Assembly: GCA_015680685.1 (NCBI GenBank)
Contig: MNCI01022504.1
Coordinates: forward strand, 129,964-150,934
Source: Gnetum montanum
Taxonomy: Eukaryota > Streptophyta > Gnetopsida > Gnetales > Gnetaceae
Direction of reading: 5' to 3'
DNA: 20,971 nucleotides
Positions within the stretch are counted from its first letter, which is position 1. Each line of letters begins with the position of its first letter. This document shows, piece after piece, positions 16,953-20,971 of the stretch. The translations under genes were made by a program, and so were the position numbers. The notes under the pieces are model-generated. The model searched no databases and was not told where the DNA came from. It saw only the letters and a list, made by a program, of their open reading frames with translations.

Positions 16953-16970
16953 TCCTTAGCAACGACACCA
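16953..16970 (-). other. Primer-binding site, tRNA-Asp type
   Basis: Plus-strand TCCTTAGCAACGACACCA is 13 of 18 identical to the 3' end of plant tRNA-Asp (TCCCCGGCAACGGCGCCA); all five differences are C-to-T or G-to-A transitions. It ends one base before the LTR D start at 16972, the normal spacing. Many Tat and Athila elements use this primer. The tRNA sequence is from memory. Confidence 0.7.
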
Positions 16971-17698
16971 ATGATGAGCAGCAAGGTACCCCTATGCCCA
17001 ACTATATGAATCACAAGCATTCATGTGCAATTTGTTCAAATTCCACAACCTTTAATTACCAAGTACGTTAGAGCTAAACGGTGAATTCATGTTGTCCATT
17101 CGTTGTCTTCCCAGTCTCACTTGTGAAATGCAAGTGTATGGTTAAGTGTGACTGAGGCATAAGATTTTTATCATTTTATGTTTTATCAATTTGATCACTT
17201 AAAACAATAACAAAAGTGAGAGTAATTAAATGCTAAGTAAACTATTGTCTAATCTAGCCTAACACAAGTAACTGTCCCCACTTTCCGGACACATCCTAAC
17301 TCCGTGTAAACACTACTGGGTTGTCAAACGCTAATTGTTTCTAAGCTACCAAGTGTCACATGTATGTTTGAAGGGGTCATGCTTGTGTATTTTAATTAAT
17401 TGCTTAATTAATCAAAATTAATTACTGAATGAATAACGTTAAGTGTGGACTACATGAAATCACAATGTATAAATGCATAAGGAAAGAAAGTCGTTGCAAG
17501 GATGAATCAAAGAGCTCGTCTTTATTGCCAACACAATGGTGTGTTTAGGTACATCAATGCTTGAATAAAGATTTAATTACACTTAGACCTCCTGCTGCGG
17601 GCACTTGGAAAATATTCTAACTCTTGAATGAACAAACTGTAATAATTTCGCTACTTGATTTAAAAAAAAAATCTCTTGAATTGTGTGCCCAAGGGCTG

Positions 17699-17706
17699 TA
17701 TTTATA
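17699..17706 (-). promoter_or_regulatory. TATA box of LTR D
   Basis: Minus-strand TATAAATA, followed by CAGCCCTTGGGC, matching LTR C. It would start the genomic RNA of the C-D element. Confidence 0.6.
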
Positions 17707-17719
17707 GGCCCAAGGATAC

Positions 17720-17825
17720 CCCACAATATCACATACCCAATATCACATCTTGGGCTACAATATTCCATACCCAATATCGTGTACTCAATATTGTGACCAC
17801 CCTGATATTGGATACCTAATATCAA
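17720..17825 (-). repeat. Decayed palindromic array in U3 of LTR D
   Basis: About seven ATATCA/ATATTG/ATATCG motifs at spacings near 14 to 17 bases, including CAATATTGTG and CAATATCGTG. CACAATATTGTG is exactly what CGCGATATCGCG becomes when its CpGs on both strands are deaminated, so this is the likely relic of the arrays at 121-184 and 3911-3972. Confidence 0.6.
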
Positions 17826-17850
17826 GGCTCATGTAAAACATGATTTATGA

Positions 17851-18954
17851 GTTAAGAAGGGTGATGAATTCATGTTTTTAGAAAATATAGTTTGAGATGA
17901 TATGGGAAGTGTTTATTGACTTTTTGTGATGTTTAAAGGTTCAAGATGATGCGGAATTGCTTGGTAGCTATAATATACAACAGTTATACAAGTGGATCCT
18001 CCCCAAAGCAGGCTCCAGCCCTTAATGCCCTTGTATAACCACACCTAGAAGTGTCCTTAGGCACTTAAGGAGTTTAATGTAATGCATACTTGTTTAGCAA
18101 AATAGACATGTTAGTACCACTAAATTGGGAAAATAACACTATGTTACTCAAAACCACAAGTTATGACTATTCAAATAATGAGATTCGATGAACTTAGAAG
18201 GGATTGTAGAAATTGGGACATGAGGTGTTTTACCATGGGCATAATGAATTCTTGTGTTTTATTAGTGGTTAAAGTACTCACTAGCCTTTCTATCCAAGAT
18301 TCAAACCAAGTCTAGACCACATTCTAATGACATCACATCATTTCATCTCTTGGAATTACAACTGTGAGACTATTAATGTTGCAAGGAGTATTGTCACTTG
18401 GCATATTGTCCAAGGGAAGAGATTTATTCATGGCACTTTATTTTTATTTTTAGATATCTGAAAAGTCACGTATCTTCGGGCATGGGTAACATCTTTCTAG
18501 TGGGATTCTTATAAATTTATTTTGTGCTCTTTTATTTTTATTTGTATCATCCTTTTAAGGCAACACTTATTTTACTCTTACTCTCATTTTTCATTAGATT
18601 TACAAGGGTAGAATAAAACCTTAGCAACATGATAGAGCATATAATAGTAATCCAAAAGAATCCACAAATTTCCTTGATGTCACACCTTATTCATTCCCAC
18701 TTGGTTTTTCATTTTGTAGTCTAGGCATAATGATCACAAGTTTATTTTTAGTTGTATGATGGAAAAGAATATCATTATGGCCATGATAAGAACTTCTTAT
18801 TAATGGAATGGAATGGATGGATGATATGGCTTACTATTTAAGTAATTAGTCCCTTATGACTTAATAACATTGAGAAATATTCACCTTATTGGAGAACATC
18901 ATTCCTTTATTCAATGTCTTATTACTAATAAAAATTATTTACCAAGGATTTGAA
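17851..18954. other. Noncoding region of the neighbouring related element
   Basis: No protein frame. From about 17985 it follows the same order of blocks as the 3' noncoding region of the C-D element (10846-11900). The first 130 bases do not resemble the start of that region and lack the GGGGGTA tract, so LTR D is not obviously the 3' LTR of this copy. Confidence 0.55.
17985..18070. repeat. Conserved noncoding block, copy 2
   Basis: Counterpart of 10846-10930; see that entry for shared motifs. Contains TACAAGTGGATCCTCCCCAA and TAATGCCCTTG. Confidence 0.55.
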
Positions 18955-19215
18955 AACAAAGTATTGAAAGAAATGAAAAAGATAGTAAAAATTGTTAAAA
19001 AAGTATAAAGAATGAAAAATGTTAAAGAATGGAAAATTTTAAAGAATTGAAAAATATGAAAGAATATAAAAAATGTAAGAAATGGAAAAGTATAAAAGAA
19101 TAAGAAAATGTTAAAGAATGTGTAAAATGAAAAGAATGTGAAAAGTATAAAAGAATGGAAGAATTATATCAATGAATGTGAAAGAGTAAAATGAATTGTA
19201 AAACAAAAAATGGAA
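18955..19215. repeat. A-rich minisatellite-like run
   Basis: Repeated AAAGAATG and GTATAAAAGAAT units with a loose period of about 12 to 14 bases. It matches 11925-12095 in position and composition but is about 90 bases longer, so it has grown or shrunk in one copy. Confidence 0.65.
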
Positions 19216-19239
19216 AATCACTTATTAATCCCAAAATCA

Positions 19240-19680
19240 AAGTAAGCCATCTCCCCCACGACTGAACTCATGGGTAAGTGTTCAAAAAATGCTCCCTAGA
19301 TCTCCTAGATCATGCACTCGAAATGGTTCACTTACTATCTTTATTGATTTAACTTTTCGATTATTATCCCATGTAATTTTGATGGTAGTGGAGTTATGAT
19401 CAACTAAGTCAATGTTTTCCTTTTTTTCACTAATGTATCATCATAGTTTAATAGTTTCATTTTTGGGTCCTTAGTTGGAGTCATCTTCATAGAATGGGAG
19501 TTAATAAGTGGATTAGGTTATTTCATGCATTTTTGGACAATTTTTGATTCTTAGTTAATGGCCATAGGGTGTCTTTTGGTTTTTGGCTCATGCTCTCTCT
19601 TGTGTGCACACTTGTTCTTCACACTTGTTGTGGACTAGTGTGATGACTGTGTTATCATTTTGAAGTGTCTATCCATGACT
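19240..19680 (-). pseudogene. Broken coding remnant after protease
   Basis: Minus-strand pieces such as ITWDNNRKVKSIKIVSEPF (about 19350) and SMKMTPTKDPKMKLLNYDD (about 19480-19430) read as protein-like but no domain is recognised. No reverse transcriptase or integrase motif is present. It may be the tail of a shorter, non-autonomous gag-pro frame, or the scar of a pol deletion. Confidence 0.3.
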
Positions 19681-19689
19681 ACACCCTTA

Positions 19690-20060
19690 GCTTTTAGTAG
19701 TAATGCATGGAATTCACTGCATGTGTATGGCTCTATGTTTATCTTCTTTAGAGATCTTCATAGATAAATCTCTCATACTTAGCTTAGCATCAAATGTGTT
19801 AAGTCATGCTCTCCCCATGATAATTGAAAATTCCTTATTAGCATCTTTCACATCAATAACCAAAAAGTTTATTAGATAGAATCGTTAACTGATTATGATT
19901 ACCACATCATCTAGTTGTCCCAAAGGAATGAAAATAGACTAATTTGTAAGCTCCAACCTAATCTTTCACTCTTTCAATGATAGTAGGTTCCATGCTTGAT
20001 ATGTTTCGTAGGAGATCAAATTCACCCTAGAACCTGAGTCTAATAGAGCTTTGCATGGTA
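19690..20060 (-). pseudogene. Retroviral-type aspartic protease, second copy
   Basis: The active site is intact: CKALLDSGSRVNLISYETY, with DSG at 20032-20040. It continues with SIFIPLGQLDDVVIII, FLVIDVKDANKEFSIIMGR (about 19850) and LNTFDAKLSM, each aligning with the protease at 13690-14215. Four to five in-frame stops are present, including TGA in place of the Trp before LNTFDAK and TAA/TGA at other Gln, Trp or Arg sites. Same orientation as the C-D element. It adjoins gag remnants at 20290-20745, so it belongs to a second related element extending to the right of the window. Confidence 0.75.
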
Positions 20061-20289
20061 GATTTCTAGCTACTCATAGATAAATCAAAATAATTCCTAG
20101 ATTAATTCTCTTCTTAAAAAGTGTCTCTACCTTTATCTAGTCTATGACTATCTCTGTGAGCATGACAGTTTGCATGTTTGTATTTTGTGATGATGAAAGC
20201 TTATTGATAAGAAAATCTTATTGGTAGGAGAACTTGTTCTCGATGAAACTCTAATTCTACCAGCTTTTTCCAAACTTTTGTTGAAGAAA

Positions 20290-20745
20290 GGATGTTTCTT
20301 TGATTAGCTTGTAGTGCTGCTATTATGATTCTTTGCTTGTATGTTTACTACCCTTGTAGCCTTCCTCTACTATGATTGTGATAGAAGCTTCCCTTGCATA
20401 CTAGGTGGTGGCACTGATGGAAAAAGATTAGTTGGATGTTGGCTTGAAGAATCAACAGTTGGTGGATGCATGTGTGAGTTTGGATATATTCATGGCAACA
20501 TTGGTCTATGGTATTCTGGTGGATGATATTGTGAAATTTGAATAGCTGCATTGGCTAGTGAAATTGGATGTTGGACATAGTATCTATAAGGGTTAGGTTG
20601 TTGATATGGACATTGTTGGCACAATGGTGGCATGGTCCACGACTGGGGTTGTTGCTACTACTAATGATATTGCTTTTATGGCTAAGGTAATGTTCCACTA
20701 GGATAATACATGGGTTGAAAGTTCCATNTGGGGAGTAAAGGTAAA
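20290..20745 (-). pseudogene. gag: gag C-terminal Pro/Gln-rich part, second copy
   Basis: Minus-strand reading gives NFQPMYYPSGTLP, QQPQSWTMPPLCQQ, YQQPNPYRYYVQHP and QYHPPEYHRPM, aligning with NFQQFHKSQQYYPSGTPP, QQSQSWALAP and QPDPYGYCVQQP of the Gag at 14216-16561. Stops lie at positions where the other copy has Gln or Tyr codons. An ambiguous base is at 20728. Upstream (right of about 20745) the resemblance to gag ends suddenly. Confidence 0.65.
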
Positions 20746-20971
20746 AGAGATGAAATGCCTCGACCGGAAGATCGAGAGGAATTAGGACAAGGGCAAGGAC
20801 GTAGGGAGAATAGGGAACCACAGTTGGTAAGCCATAGTTGCATAGTTCAGGGTGTGTCCGGTAAGTGGGAACGGATGCTGATGCTAGTTAATTTATACTT
20901 AGGACATTAGTTAGAGTTAGCTTAGTTTCTCAACCCTTTCCTCTGATAGCATAGAAGATAAACCGAAAAAT
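20746..20971. other. Unassigned segment at the right edge
   Basis: Richer in G and less decayed-looking than its surroundings. A plus-strand frame reads EMPRPEDREELGQGQGRR and continues about 45 codons without a stop, but the length is too short to claim a gene. The break with the gag copy close to the ambiguous base at 20728 may be an insertion edge, a rearrangement or an assembly join. Confidence 0.3.

Larger units (their letters stand above)
9279..17850 (-). mobile_element. Ty3/gypsy LTR retrotransposon, minus strand, internally deleted
   Basis: The element is bounded by LTR C (3') and LTR D (5'), which share long, nearly identical stretches (for example about 9479-9960 with 17160-17640, differences mostly transitions). 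In the minus direction the order is LTR D, tRNA-Asp-type primer site, gag, protease, RT stub, integrase, 3' noncoding region, polypurine tract, LTR C. Protease before integrase and integrase last is the Ty3/gypsy order. There is no chromodomain after the integrase GPY module. Bases next to the ends are ATCAA (9274-9278) and GTTAA (17851-17855), which differ by two transitions and may be a decayed 5-base target duplication. The left end of LTR C is uncertain by about 35 bases. Confidence 0.75.
16972..17850 (-). mobile_element. LTR D (5' LTR)
   Basis: 879 bases, starting TGATGAGCAG next to the primer site and ending GATTTATGA. It aligns with LTR C over nearly its whole length. The U3 end (17720-17820) has repeated ATATCAC, AATATTGTG and AATATCGTG motifs. 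The right end has lost the terminal CA by mutation if 17850 is correct. Confidence 0.8.

Noticed and set aside
17583-17825. 80-codon minus-strand frame inside LTR D
   Set aside because: It lies wholly in the LTR U3-R region over the TATA box and palindrome relics; the matching part of LTR C is not open.

Overview
This window looks like a stretch of repeat-filled nuclear DNA from a large plant genome. It is AT-rich, has no intact host gene and no bacterial-style operon, and is packed with old LTR retrotransposons, tRNA-derived SINEs and their debris. A gymnosperm is a reasonable guess from the age, density and decay of the elements, but that is inference, not proof. Two ambiguous bases (4142 and 20728) indicate a draft assembly. 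Nearly all long open frames are fragments of retrotransposon genes on the minus strand, interrupted mainly at Gln, Trp and Arg codons, as expected from C-to-T decay of methylated DNA.

Layout. Bases 1-188 and 3890 to about 4135 are the U3/R parts of two related LTRs in opposite orientation, with their U3 ends facing each other. Both carry CpG-rich palindromic arrays (core CGCGATATCGCG) just upstream of a TATAAATA box. Between them lie a SINE with clear target-site duplications (277-420), two further SINE pieces (478-706), a second and different palindrome array (AGACGTCT core, 1115-1323), and a decayed gag-like reading frame with a zinc-knuckle remnant (2535-3283, minus). From 4414 onward come four LTRs of one family, all minus: A (4414 to about 5150, truncated), B (5193-6064), C (about 9279-10134) and D (16972-17850). 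Between B and C lies a decayed accessory gene (about 6380-9045, minus) for a Gln-rich, coiled-coil protein.

LTRs C and D match far better with each other than with A or B and bound one Ty3/gypsy element of about 8.6 kb (9279-17850, minus). It has a tRNA-Asp-type primer-binding site, gag, protease, a short stub of reverse transcriptase fused by deletion to integrase, then about 2 kb of 3' noncoding DNA. The lack of a chromodomain and the PBS type point to the Tat/Athila side of Ty3/gypsy. To the right of D is another related gag-protease copy (19690-20745, minus) with the same noncoding blocks but no visible RT or integrase.

How the parts relate. The simplest model is that element C-D inserted into an older relative, whose 3' part (accessory gene plus LTR B) is on the left and whose gag-protease part is on the right. 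A tandem array of elements sharing LTRs is the alternative. Nothing here seems able to move by itself today: reverse transcriptase is deleted, two of three integrase catalytic acids are replaced, and all frames carry stops.
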